64,000 bases of DNA, taken from the NCBI GenBank assembly GCA_900095095.1, contig FMBT01000330.1:62001-126000 (forward strand), in the 5' to 3' direction. The notes under the pieces are model-generated. The model saw only the letters and a program-made list of their open reading frames with translations, was not told the DNA's origin and did not search any database. Numbering within the stretch: position 1 is the stretch's first letter; each line of letters starts with the position of its first letter. This DNA is from Fragilariopsis cylindrus CCMP1102 (lineage: Eukaryota; Bacillariophyta; Bacillariophyceae; Bacillariales; Bacillariaceae). The translations under genes were made by a program, and so were the position numbers. Of the stretch, positions 1-11,811 are shown in pieces.

Positions 1-207
1 TGCGTGAATTGCAACGAACTACTTGGTGTCCTCTGTACACAATGAACACAACGTAACCAACAATAACAATAACAGTAACAACAAAATAAATAAATAGTAA
101 TGTTGTTCAACACCCACTCTTAAAAAAAAGAGTTGATACCGTAGTAAAGCAACAAACACAAGCAAACACAAGCAAACACACCACACACACAAGAAACCTC
201 ATTTATA
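1..207. other. 5' flank of THOC2
   Basis: There is no gene here. The stretch is A/C-rich, with repeated CAAACACAAG-type units just before the THOC2 start. It is probably promoter plus 5' UTR. Confidence 0.4.
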
Positions 208-2618
208 ATGGAGTTGGAGTCGGAGGCGGCGGCAGCGGCGACGACAACAACGCAACAACATCAACAAGAAGAACTTCCCGATCCAACTGCTTTGGAAGTA
301 GTCGCTGCAGCTGATAACGAGGAAGAATGTCAACGATTGATACTTCGCGTGCTCGATTATGGAACCAATAATGATACTGGTGATGATATATCACTATTAT
401 CAAATAGAACAAAAGAAACCATCCAATGGTTAGAGAGCAGCATCGCCGTTGTAGTAGAATCATCATCATCGTCGTCATCATCAGCAGCTTTTGAGTTGAT
501 AGAAGATGTTTTGGTAGACTGTGTTTGGTTATGCGGATCAAAAATCAATATCCTTACCATGGAATGCTACTGCTACTTCTACTACTATTGAGCAAAAATT
601 TCATCCAACGGTGCAAGCTTTGATCGAAATTGCACGTGCTTTGTTGTTGTTATGGAATACTTTTACGACATCATTCTCCGAACAAACACAACTCGCTCGG
701 AAACTTCAAGAAAATTGGTTCCCAGTTTTACTAGAGGCTGTTAGTCTTGTCAATAATGACGTAGGAAGTGCAAGTTGTTCGAATGGTGCAGGTAACGCTG
801 ATGATTTAATGAAACGGTTGAAACAATACAACACCATTACGAATTACAAACAACAGAAATATAATTTGTTACAAGAAGAATCTGAGGGATATTCAAAAAT
901 ATTACAATATTTATGTCATCATAGTTCTGGTAGTGGCAACAACGACGACGACAATGATAATGATAATGATGACCAAAAGTTAACATACCTGTGGCAACTA
1001 GTAGGAACTTTCGAATTGGATCCTAGTAGAGTTATAGATTTATGTTTGGACGTATTGGAATCAAAACTTTTTGGGAAGAAGATGGACGGTACTTAGTAGT
1101 AGTTATCGAAATTGATGTTGTCGCAAATTCGTTACCGAACATTACTAAAGGGATCCGTTGGTTGTTGGACGTCATATCTGAATGCTCGTCGGATAAATTC
1201 CCGCATTGATGAGATTCAAGATTGAAAACATTAACAATAATAATGCTACTACTAATGATTCCTCAACATCTCATCCTCATCGTCGTTGTTGAAAACTGTA
1301 GCATTTTTGGTTTGTGAAAATATAATGGATCTTCGGACATTCATGGAGGATTATTTCGAACCGTCGTTGGGACCAAATATAGATATTGCATATGACATAT
1401 ATCGAAAAAAAGAACGTGGACGGGTTGTTGCCTTGTCAAGAGTTAGTTTGTCTGGAAACAACGGTAGTAAAGAAGATCCGAAACAAATAGAACTCGCAAA
1501 TAAATTGAAATTGGCGATGGGTACGTTGAAACTTAATAACGACATCGATAAAGATAACGGTGACAGTAACAACGATACTACTACTACTACTACTACTACT
1601 ACTGATGGAGGCAACGGGCAGATCTTGTCGTTGTTATTGATTCTAATTCGATGGGGGGAATGGGAGTTAGTCAAACCAATTTATCATCATCGTTATGGAG
1701 TAAATTGTGTTGCTTAATGCCAAATCCTTTGGATCGGTATTTCTCGACGTCACCGGAAGAACGTATCAAGGTAGATGCTACGAGTAGTACTCCGAAACTG
1801 AACAAAGGGATCACAAACAATACCGCTTCTCTTTCTCATGAGAACGATGCAGACGTTGTATCCGCTATCCAGGGTTTGGTCCGCGCCGTTAGATCCATTT
1901 CAGATCCTCTCTCCTGTGTCATTCAGTCTGGTTCTATAGCATCTCGGCCTGTTTTGTTCTGTCATATCTGTCGTTATTTACGGGCTCTTTTGACAGATGT
2001 CATTCACGAAGAGAACGATACCAGCGGCAACACCACCACCATCAACACCATCGATTCCGTGCCCAAAGAGGTATTTTCATTTCTAGACACATTTTTGGTT
2101 CCGTCGCTGTCTCTGTTCCCATCGAATCCTGCTATCTCAACCGAGTTATTTTCTGTGCTGAAGATATTATCGTATGAGATCCGCTATAAGCTTTATGAAG
2201 GTTGGGAAGGATCTGGCTTAGAAAAAGCTGGACTATTTGGAGGTGCGACTGGAGGAACTAAACCCCTGCCGAATGTAGAATCCGAAATGGTTGCAGGGAA
2301 AGCTGTTCGGTACGCGTTGAAACGGCTTTCAAAAGACAACATCAGAGATATGAGCAGACAACTCGCGAAAACAACCCATTCACATCCGTTGGTAGTGTAC
2401 GCGACTATTTTGAGCCAAATTGAAAGCTATGATAATATGGTAGAAGTGATGGTTGAGGCACAAAGATTCGTAAATCCGTTAGGGCTTGACGTACTCAGTT
2501 ACTGCATGTTGGGACGGCTAAGCGGAACGTCAGGTGGAGTCAACCGTAGTCGTTTGAAAGGTACGAAACACGAATATGAATTATCAAAATATTGTTACCA
2601 CAAGAATGTCGCTTTTGC

Positions 2619-2649
<31 letters not shown>

Positions 2650-5102
2650 AGGAGATTTGGTCCATTTATGTACGATCCTTCGATGCTTTTTAATATTCCC
2701 ACAAGAATTATAGAAAATTTGCGATGTCCTGACTTCTCTCTCTGCGCCTTCGTTGGAATTGACTCCAATACTTCACACTTCGTTACTGACCGACCATAAA
2801 TGTATACATACAATACACCTCATTACAAATAGAGGACGGCGTACACGTATCGCAATGGTTACAATCACTGGAAGCATTTGCCGGGGAATTCTACAAGGGT
2901 AGACCATTTGTTGAATTTCGTGGCTTGGTATTTTATCTGATGCGAAGACTGAAGGATGGTAATGTCATGGAGTTAGGTATGCTACGAACATTGCTGGAAG
3001 TTGCGGGTGGTTACAGCTTCGCCGACTATTCTCCTGCTGCATCATTGAACGAAGTGCAATTGGATGGAAGATCCGGATCGGTGACATTGAAACGGGAAAC
3101 AATGTCCTTCGGTATCGTAGAAAAAACCAATCCAGTTGCTGCTAATCGTATACGTGATGTCCTACAAACAGACGGCTTAGGGGTTTCTATGCTGATTCTT
3201 ATAGCTCAGGCTAGAGATAGGATAATATTCGATTCTACAAAAGGAGCTTTCAAGGAAGTGAAACTTGTTGGGAACCTATACGATACTTGCCAGGTAGTCA
3301 TGTCCATTCTATTGGAATTCTTGACGGACGACGATGGTAAACAAGTCGATGGAAATCATTCAAGTACGCCCGTAGCAATGTATTCCAAGTTCCTGCCTTC
3401 CATAAAAGATCTTCAATCCATTTATGGATTGGATATGGCTACTGTCTGGCTCTTATGTCGTCCCTCTGTAAAAACAGCGCTACAGATGGATTCCGAGAGT
3501 TTGGAAACGTCATGTTTAAAGCGTTTTGAGCTTACAGAGGATGTTCGGAAATCATATTCGGACTCTTTACCAGAATCTGTATGGTCTTTGCTCACCCCCA
3601 AACTTTTCGAGTTTTTCTACATGAATAACATGTCTGACATTTATTGTCCGGAGGGACTATTATTATCTGAAATAAATCGGACTGAGAAAGGAAGTAACGC
3701 GTATCAAAGGACTAAAATCCCCCGCCAAAAATGAATCCGACGAACTTGAACGCCTTGCAGCGTTTCGAAACAGCTAGATAATGATATGAAGTACCAAAAT
3801 AAGCGCGTCGAATCTACATTGAATGATTTGAATAAAGAAAAAGTAAACTTCTTTGCCTCCGAAGAAATCTCCCGGGAGGCGGCAAAGCGTTCTTGATTTA
3901 TTGCATCTATCCAAGGACTACGCAAAGTCCTGACGATGCTATGTATTCTTCTGCTGTTGCCTTCCGACTTCACAAGATTTGGACCCCAGGCTTTAGCATC
4001 ATGCACTACCTTGATGAATTGATCTCAATAGTCTCTGGGGCATTGTTTGGAGTTACTGAGGCCGAAGCTGCGAATTTAGCCATACTGCTTTATCAAACTT
4101 TGAAAGTTGTGAATCAATGGAGACACGAGGACGGCCTTTATGACAAAGAAGTCCTTGGTAAGCCCGGATCTTCTATGGAAAACAACGAAGATGGCGAAAC
4201 GACTGTTGGTCCTGTCTCCCATAAGGATTTTATCCAACTATACAACAAATGGCAGTACTCGCTCGGAGCTGCCTTGATTGGATGCCTGAAATCGGCAGAA
4301 TACATACATACTCGTACTGGACTTGTAGTTCTATCTAGGCTGGTTGACATATTCCCAACTGGCCCATCGCTGGGAAACAAACTTCTGCAAGTTCTCGAAC
4401 CCCTTCAAGACGAAAGTAGCTCGCGTCCTGATATTAGAGCTTCGGCAAGCGCTTACGGAATGATGTTGGCAAAAGCACGAGACGATGGAAAATGGGTCGA
4501 GGAAGACGAGAATGCTGCGAAGAAGAGGGCGGAAAAAGAAAAAGAAGCTGCAGAGGAAAGAAAGAAAAGGATCGAGAAATCATTTCGAGAACTAGAACGA
4601 GACAGCGAAAAAATTACAGCTCAGATTGGTACTGACGACCGACGCGATCGTCCGCGAGGTGGACTGGCGAGGGATAACCATCATAATGACCGACGACCGG
4701 ATAGTGGGAGACAAGCACCAGGAGCTAGAGATGTTAATAGTAACAATCGATCTGGTAGCGACTTTACGAGAATGGAATCGGGTGAGGTCAATGGGAGGGA
4801 TCGCGACCGTCGTACCGCAAGAGACACCGACGACGATAGACGTAGAGATGGCGGAGATAATATGCAACGAGGAGGTCGGGATGACGATAAGTGGCGACGT
4901 GACGGCCTCCCCCAAGAAATTCAAGAGGAGCAGAGATTCTTCTCCCATTGATGACCGCAATTCGGAACGATCAAATATCAAAAGACCTCGCACGGAAGAA
5001 TACAATCACTCGTCACGACAGGGTGGTAACAGTAGAAGTCCCGAGCCACCATCTACAAGAAACGGAAGGTCGTCCCGCAGAGGAAACAATAGTAGAAGGT
5101 AG
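208..5102 (+). CDS. THOC2: THO complex subunit 2 (THOC2/Tho2), frame-disrupted
   Basis: Scaffold subunit of the nuclear THO/TREX complex, which couples transcription to mRNA packaging and export. Collinear similarity to THOC2 runs the full length: the N-terminal block with YNLLQEESEGYSK and FELDPSRVIDLCLDV, a central block with ALKRLSKDNIRDMSRQL, SHPLVVYATILSQIESYDN and LDVLSYCML, then SQWLQSLEAFAG, KLVGNLYDTC-type motifs, and the C-terminal THOC2 domain with YIHTRTGLVVLSRL. The tail is basic and Arg/Asp/Ser-rich, as in other THOC2 proteins. One clean intron is visible at 2561-2832 (GTACGA...AG), restoring frame as K-E-D-G-V. The start is the ATG at 208. The protein also changes frame without splice signals near 545, 1090-1290, 1690, 3730, 3776, 3890 and 4900, several beside A or C runs. 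I favour sequencing indels, but a pseudogene is not excluded. Confidence 0.9.
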
Positions 5103-5315
5103 CAAGGAAAGAAATATAAAAACATTTATCATGAAACTTATTTTTTGAACTGCAGTACTTAACAATAGTAATCTGATGATACCTGCTTTGGTTAGGTACT
5201 TAATTTAATTTTAATAGAAAAATCAAACTAACAAATACGGTACTAATAGTTTTGTTATGATGCTACTTCTCAGTAAAATTAATACATCATACCTTTATTT
5301 ATTTTTGTATGAAAA

Positions 5316-6192
5316 TCAAACAACGAGTATGGAAATATCAAAATATAATATCCCACCGGGACCAGCACCAATATCTTTACCACCATATCCAGCTTTTGGT
5401 GGTACAATTAATTTCCTTCGACCACCAACTTTCATCCCCTCTAACCCAATATCCCAACCTTGTATGACCTCTCCCATCCCTAATCGGAATTGAAATCTTT
5501 TAGAACTATCAATTTCAGCACCAAATCTACCACCTGTTAATTTATATTTGCAAATTATAGGTATACCCTCTTTCAATGCTTCACCTTTACCAATAACAAT
5601 ATCTTCATATTGTACACCTAGTCGTGTTGTTGTTATTCCTTTATCATTCGTCTTACTTCCTTGAAATACAGATTGGAATACATCCATACTAACATCACGT
5701 TCGTGCTCATTGATGGTAGTAGTGTCGTCATTATCATTATTATTATTACGCTGTTGTTGTTGTTTCTTTGCCGCTTTTTTTCGTTTCTTAGACGCAGCAG
5801 TAGTAGCAGCAGTACCACCACCTCCTGGTGCATTAATTTCTCGATGTAGTTTCTTTCGTTTACGTATTTTTTGTTCTTCACGAATTTCTTTTCTTTCTAA
5901 TTTTTCTTTTTCTTTTTGTAATTCTTTTTGCTTTATCTTTTTGAGTCTTCTATATTCTGATTTCTCTAAAAGTACTTTTTCATTCTCATTCTCATTCTTA
6001 TTTTTTGTTTCTATGGAAGACGACGATACTCTATTGCGGATGATGCGTCGTCAGCCTTTTTTTTGGCTGCGGCTGCTTTCTTTTCGAGACGTAGTTCCTT
6101 TCGGCTTTTGGGAGTTCTACGGCATCGGACATACTTGTTGTTGTTGTTGCTGATGTTGTTGTTTTGTTGTTGTTGTTGTTGTTGTTGCTGAT

Positions 6193-6223
<31 letters not shown>

Positions 6224-6327
6224 CTGATATTGTTTTCGTTCCTTTTTTCTTCTTCTTCAGGTACCTTCTGTACTTGTAATCTCACTTCGGTATCGATAAT
6301 AGTTGAGGTATTTGATCCAGATCGCAT
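5316..6327 (-). CDS. Nuclear-type FKBP peptidyl-prolyl cis-trans isomerase
   Basis: Peptidyl-prolyl isomerase of the FK506-binding family. The C-terminal ~110 residues form a complete FKBP domain: VQYEDIVIGKGEAL, the V-I-Q-G-W-D active-site segment, GMKVGGRRKLIVPP, YGG and a final beta strand ending in SILVV. Ahead of it is a highly charged Lys/Glu-rich coiled stretch, KKRKKAAKK and a poly-Asn tract, as in nucleolar FKBPs of the Fpr3/FKBP39 type, so nuclear histone-chaperone-like action is inferred. The charged region is open without an ATG up to ~6050. The N-terminal part (MRSGSNTST) lies in another frame, and single-base gaps near the A run at 6106-6109 (minus sense) and ~6040 would join them. 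An upstream exon may exist, with an ATG at 6501. The gene is convergent with THOC2. Confidence 0.82.
6128..6240. repeat. GTT/GTTGCT triplet repeat (poly-Asn coding on minus)
   Basis: Imperfect GTT repeats interrupted by GCTGAT. On the minus strand they read as two Asn runs in the N-terminal part of the FKBP protein. Confidence 0.8.
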
Positions 6328-6573
6328 CTACGGTAAAGTTAAATGGAATGTTCCATCGTAAGTGGCTGATAAAAAGGTTATGAGCTTCTACATCTACGCG
6401 GGACTGAATTCGTACTCTTAAAAATAATATCAGAGTCATTCATCACAATAACGCGTAGGTCCTACTAATACCTTAGTCTCGAACACAAAATTATGGACCA
6501 TAAATGAATTGCAAATTTAAAAAGGCAACGTTTAAGCGTAGTAAGAGTTAGTAGTTAGTTGACGAGTTGATGG

Positions 6574-7620
6574 AGTTCGTATACTGTACCCCATCCTGGT
6601 AATGTTCTTTGTACATGTTGTGTCATCGATAGATACTCTCTGTCACCGTTACAAGTGGTAGTGGTGCATTCACCACAAGAATATGTCAAGTCCAATACAA
6701 ATCAACAAAATCAATCACAATCTCAGGATAATTTTCGGAGTTTACAAACCGTAATTGCAAAGGTATTGGAATTGATACAAGAAGGGCGAGTTCTGCAAGG
6801 GTCCAGTTTTCAGATATAACCAAGACAAGGCCGAGTCCTAGTTGATGAAAGATGAACCAACCATTATACGTAGTAACAATAATACTTTGTCTTCGTCTTG
6901 GCGAAAAGATATGTAATATGTCGTGATTAAAATACAAAACGTATCGACGGCAATAATTATTATGAACAAAGTGTCGATAAGACTTGTCACGGTCGCAACA
7001 ATCATAATCATAATCATAATCATCATAATCATAATCATAATCATAATCGAAAAAATACCACCGGTAATCCTAACTTTCCAGTGTACGGACGTTGGAGAGT
7101 GGAAGCAAGTTTTAGAAACGATTTCCCGAGGGGAAGTCTGTAGGATTCCTTCCAAAGAAGGATCGACGACCAAGAATGATTCAATTTCAGATATAAAGGA
7201 GAAACGGAATAGACAAAAAGATATGACTAGCCTACGACAGAAGTAATTCGGTCGAATAGTAATTATGCTACTGCTGCTGCTGCTGCTGATACAAGAAGTG
7301 TAATGACGATGGATAAAAAGAACTTAAGGATTTACCTTCTACTGTCTTTACTTCTATCGTCACCAGCATCTGCAATCTCAGAAACAATAGCCCCAATTAT
7401 TGCCGTTACCATTAGCAACCTTTGCCACCACATACAAACAACAAGATAATGATTCATCTCGCTGAATATTCAACGATATTCGATGGAATTAGAATGTCGT
7501 GTAGGATCCGACTGTTTCGTGCTTTTGGTGACAATGAGGTAAAAGGTGAGGGTACTTTCCGGTAAAGCAGAAAATGACGATGCAACTTCCCTTCGGCTAC
7601 AACATTACGGTAACATAATA
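6574..7620 (+). pseudogene. Unidentified broken coding stretch
   Basis: I do not recognise this gene. Three plus-strand stretches read like ordinary protein but lie in different frames: 6574-6819 (contains VPHPGNVLCTCC and SLQTVIAKVLELIQEG), about 7060-7245 (FQCTDVGEWKQVLETISRG, then a Lys/Asp-rich end), and about 7455-7612 (AEYSTIFDGIRMSCRIRLF and a C-terminal MQLPFGYNITVT followed by TAA). An ATAATC hexamer repeat separates the first two. It could be one gene split by indels, as seen in its neighbours, or a true relic. No start codon can be assigned. Confidence 0.3.
7001..7048. repeat. AATCAT-type microsatellite
   Basis: Roughly eight ATAATC/ATCATA units, encoding runs of Ile on plus and Met-Ile on minus in the conceptual frames. 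They explain the poly-Ile reading frames here. Confidence 0.85.
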
Positions 7621-7856
7621 TGAAAATAATATATTTAACTAACAATAATATAACAAAGAATATTGCTATGATTTCGTACTAAGTATATGATGATAGAAAA
7701 AAAGTTTGTATATTATGAGTTTTTGTTGATTGTAGTGGTTTGGAATTTTGTTATTATTTTATAAAGTAATAAAATGCCATACAGGAAATTGATTATTATT
7801 TTCCTTATATTATGCTTGTGTTCAAGAAAATGAGTTATTCATTATCATTTCTTTGT

Positions 7857-10800
7857 TTAACCTTGCCAGCCACCGGATTGGGCTGCACTTCCGCTCCAGC
7901 CACCACCAGCTTGGTTCGGCCATCCACCACTTGCGGGAGCTGAATCGCTTCCTCCGGCTTGTTGCTGTTGTCCTTGGAGTCCAAAAGGTTGACCTCCCAA
8001 TTGAGGAGGCGCACCACCCTGCTGTGGTTGGAATTGTTGTTGAAGAGACGAATTGTTATTTCCACCGCCTCCACGACCACCCTTTCTTCCTTTTTGGTGG
8101 TCATCGTCTTGGAAGCCAGAATGGGCACCTCCATGCTGTTGATGCTGCTGCTGCTGCTGTTGTTGTTGCATGGCAGCATATGGATCAGTCATACCTCCCT
8201 GCGCGTGTCCTTGATAACCCATTCCGTAGGGTTGTCCACCGTATCCACCATGTTGTTGAGGATTGTAATGATTTTGGTATTGGTTGTTGTTGTTGTTGTT
8301 GTTATTGTGAGCGTTACGTCCACGGTATCCACCACCGCCGCCGCCGCCACCACCATTCTTGTTTTGGTATCCACCCGATCCTGAGTGATGCGATTTCCCT
8401 GTTGATGACCTTGGTCGTCGTAGTGAGATGCCCCGTATCCTTGATTCTGTCCCATAACTTGTTGAGGGTATCCGAATCCACCTTGGACCGCACCTCCAAA
8501 TGTTGTGCATGTCCCGCGTATCCGTAATTGTACCCATTCCTTGTTGTTGCTGATGTCCTTGCATGGCGTAAAATTGATGTTGTGCGGCAGCAGCGTGTTG
8601 TGCGCCGTAGTGCAAAGCTGGATTTGCGTAGGGGATAGCACCTGGCATGCCTGGAGGAACACCGGCTCCAGCGGAGGTATTGTCCCTGCTGAAGTTCCAG
8701 ACGTTGAATCTACACCACGATTTGCGTTGATAGCAGAGGATTGCACACCAGGAGGAGCTTGAGCACTGTAAAGTCCTTGATGTTGTAGACTCCCTTGAGG
8801 CTTACCAGGTTGTTGCTGTTGTTGTGGCATACCAGCAAGAACGGGTTGCATGCCAGCGAATCCACCTCCGGTAGCAGTAGGAGTATAGTTGTACATACCA
8901 GGCATAGCCTGTTGTTGTTGTTGCTGCTGTAATTGCTGTTGTTGATTGTAACTCTGTTGGGTAATTCCCGAGGGAAGAGATGTTTGTGCTGTTGACGACG
9001 TATTTGAAGTCTGCTGAGATTGCCCTTGAGCAGGTGCTTGCTCATTTTTCGCGTTTAACGATGCACTTTCCAATTTATTTTCTAATTCGTGTACCATAAC
9101 AGCACTCGCAGGCATCGGTGGCATACCCCAATAGAAAGACCCGGTGGTGGTCTGGCAGGTGAAACGCCAGCAGCAGCTGTTGTTGTCGTTTCCTTATTAT
9201 TCACAACCTGTTGGACGATGTCATTAGCACCGAAGGATCCGAACCCGAAGTCAATATTATCGGCATCGTCTCCTCCACCTGTATCCCATCGTCCCATATT
9301 CAAAACCTTTTGAACGGCAGGAGATGCTGGTGGTTGTGGTACCGAAACAGGCACAACAACCTGTTGTGGCTCGGATATAACTATTTCTTTTACCACAGGC
9401 TCATTTGTTGCTGTTCTGTTGAGGAACAGGTGTCGGAAAGGCATTACCATGGGGGAAGGTTCTGGAGCTACTGGTTCCGGAAGAGAAGATGAGGCGGGTT
9501 CACTTCCCCAATTAGGAATTCCAGTTTCGAGTGTCGGACCGGACGATTCCGTTTGTTGTTGCTGTTGGTCGATGACCGGCGGAGATACAATTTCAGGCTC
9601 ATTGACAATAATAACTGGTGCGGGTGGTTTCTCCGCTTGAATCAAATGAGCGGATCCTTTCGTGGCCCATACGTTGCCACTTGACGAGGAGGGGCTGCGG
9701 GGCTGCTGGAGCAGCAGCCGGTTCTTGTGAGGTAGTATTAGTAACAGCGGGCATACCAGGTGGAGGTTGTGCTGCAGCACCATCATCAGCTGCAAGAGGA
9801 TTAGCCTCAGGAGTTGACGAAGTCGGAGCAGCAGCAGTTGCAGCTGGTTGTTCGGTTTCATCTGTACCAGCATCATTATTATCAGATTCTTGCTCCAGTA
9901 TTTTTGAAGCTGAAGATGTAGCAGTAGATTCTGTTGGTGGAGCAGGGTTTGCTGCCGCCACACGAGCACCCCACGCACCTTTCAGTTTCAGAACGGGAGC
10001 GTACGAAGGAGTTGGAATGCCTGGAGCGGGAGGTGGTGTCGCAGCTGTAGCTGCCGGTGTCTCTTGTTCATCCTTTGTACCGGTATTGGTTGTTGTGGGA
10101 TCGCCTCCTGCTTCATTTTCCGTTTTGGCATCAGATTTCTTTTCCGGGTTCTTTACTTTATCATCTCCTCGTTTTCCATTCCGATCACGTCCACCTCCAC
10201 GACCTCCACGAGCAGCACCACGATCACGTCCTCCCCCTCGTCCACCAGCAGAGTCTCTTCCACCTCCTCTACTAGCACGATCTCTGCGATCACCACTACC
10301 ACCACTGCCGCCGCCGCCGCTCACAATCGGCTTTTTCTTGATGGGCTTTTTCTTATCGACAGCTTCCCAAGATTCTTCCTGAGCGGGTTGTGCCGGTTCT
10401 TCCCACCATTCTTGAATTTTTTCCATAATCTTAGCTTCATCACCGTGCATTTGTTTAAACAATTTATCAAGATCCTTCTTTTTATGAGGAGGACATGCAC
10501 CTCGAAGCTGTTTTTATTATCATGATTTTTTTTAGTGTGAATGAAGAATTGGAGCATTGTCGTGATATTTCATTTCATTACATGTTTTTTTTAAAGTCGA
10601 TTGTGATTGCGAGACGAGATTGGTTCATTCATCGTCATTTGGATTATATTATTAGCGATCATTTTTTTAATATATTTAATTTGTATTCGTTTTGTGGTTT
10701 TTGAACGTACAAGAAAGAAAAAAAATACAAGGCGTCAAGAGCGTGTGATTTATTTAGTACAGAAGAAGAGGAAGCAAATATTTCAGTTGAAAGTGAGAAT

Positions 10801-11130
10801 ATAATAATAATATCTGATGGAATTAAAGTAAGCAAATCATCAACGCATCGACAAGTTTAAAAAAAAAAAAAAAAAAATCTAATCTTGGTGATTTTTTCAT
10901 ATGTAATTTAGTTTCCCGATAGTTCCAATTAAATAGTAAATACTGTTGATAAAAAGGGTGTGCGAGAAATTGAACATAGAGAAAATGACCGCAATTTTTT
11001 TGTCATTTCCATTTTATTTTTTTATTTTAAAACTTACATCTTCAATCATTCCAGCGTCTTTGCTGTTATTGTTACTGTTATTATTATTTTTGTTTTTGTA
11101 ACCACCACGGCCTCCGTTTGAAGATGGCAT
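7857..11130 (-). CDS. CUE/UBA-like, RGG- and Gln-rich protein (Def1/UBAP2-like)
   Basis: Exon 1 is 11038-11130 (ATG at 11130, MPSSNGGRGGYKNKN, donor GTAAGT). A 530-bp intron follows and exon 2 starts at 10507 after ..AACAG. The join gives MIEDLRGACPPHKKKD followed by DKLFKQMHGDEAKIMEKI, a helical CUE/UBA-like ubiquitin-binding domain. Next come an RGG/RDR-rich basic segment, Ala/Pro-rich linkers with AWGAR and VWATKGSAHLIQ motifs, a Gly/Asp segment with FGFGSFG, a HELENKLESA coil and a long Gln/Gly/Tyr/Asn-rich low-complexity tail ending in GGWQG. This order resembles yeast Def1 and animal UBAP2/Lingerer, which act in RNA polymerase II turnover or RNP granules. That is an inference. Frames change near 9680, 9127-9130 (CCCC run), 8640, 8530 and 8390. 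Confidence 0.72.
10508..11037 (-). other. Intron 1 of the Def1/UBAP2-like gene
   Basis: 530-bp GT-AG intron (minus sense GTAAGT...AACAG), much longer than the 130-270 bp introns elsewhere in the window. It contains a 19-base A run (plus strand) at 10859-10877. Confidence 0.75.
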
Positions 11131-11811
11131 GATTTATAATATAATATAGGAAGTTAAAGTGGAATAGAAAGTTTATTTGATTGGGTTGTATCGTTCCGAC
11201 AAAGACGGGTAGAGAGATATTTTATGTTGGTTGTTTATCTTTTTTGTATTTTTTCGGCCTTTATCTGTTTTATGGACGAGAAGAATCCCCCCTCGCTATT
11301 TGTTGCGCGAGAAATATTTGTGATTTCTGTGTGGTGCTGGCTGTCCTGACTTGTCCTTGTCGCAATCACGACGACGTATTTTTTGCTTACGGTATGCTTC
11401 GATTCGATTCGTGTGACACAATGTGTGAGAAATGTGATTAACGTCTTGCATATGTCAGTATTCTCATACTTTTTTATATCCGTTGTACAACTTCGTGGGG
11501 AGAGATCGGCTCGCTTCAAAATAATCCAACTTGGACGACAACGACAATAACAAAGAATATACACTAACTTACGGTACGGTAACTTATCAAGAATTAAATC
11601 ACAAAAATATTCCTTCAAAACTTAAAAGAATATGCACCCTTTTTCTCGTTATTTCCTTCCATCCTTCAATCAACAGAACACAACAAAAGAAAAAGCAAAA
11701 AAGTTTAGATAGATACTGTTCATAAACATCCTTTTTTCATTCGATTTTCTCTCCAAATATCTTCAATCTGTAATCGAACGTCGGAAGTTAAATAATAATA
11801 GTAATAATATA
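11131..11811. promoter_or_regulatory. Divergent intergenic promoter region
   Basis: 681 bp between two divergently transcribed genes (Def1-like and MFS). Short open frames on both strands show no family resemblance. No specific site is recognised. Confidence 0.4.

Noticed and set aside
3700-3900. Programmed ribosomal frameshifting of the Euplotes kind (AAA-stop, +1)
   Set aside because: One site (AAA TGA near 3730) fits, but other shifts in the same gene go the opposite way or lack the context. Random indels explain all of them.
9618-10525. Long plus-strand open frames opposite the Def1-like gene
   Set aside because: They are Ser/Pro/Val-rich shadows of an RGG/Ala/Pro-rich coding strand with no family resemblance.
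11181-11618. Overlapping open frames of 86 and 127 codons on opposite strands
   Set aside because: They sit in the promoter region between two divergent genes and neither resembles a protein family.
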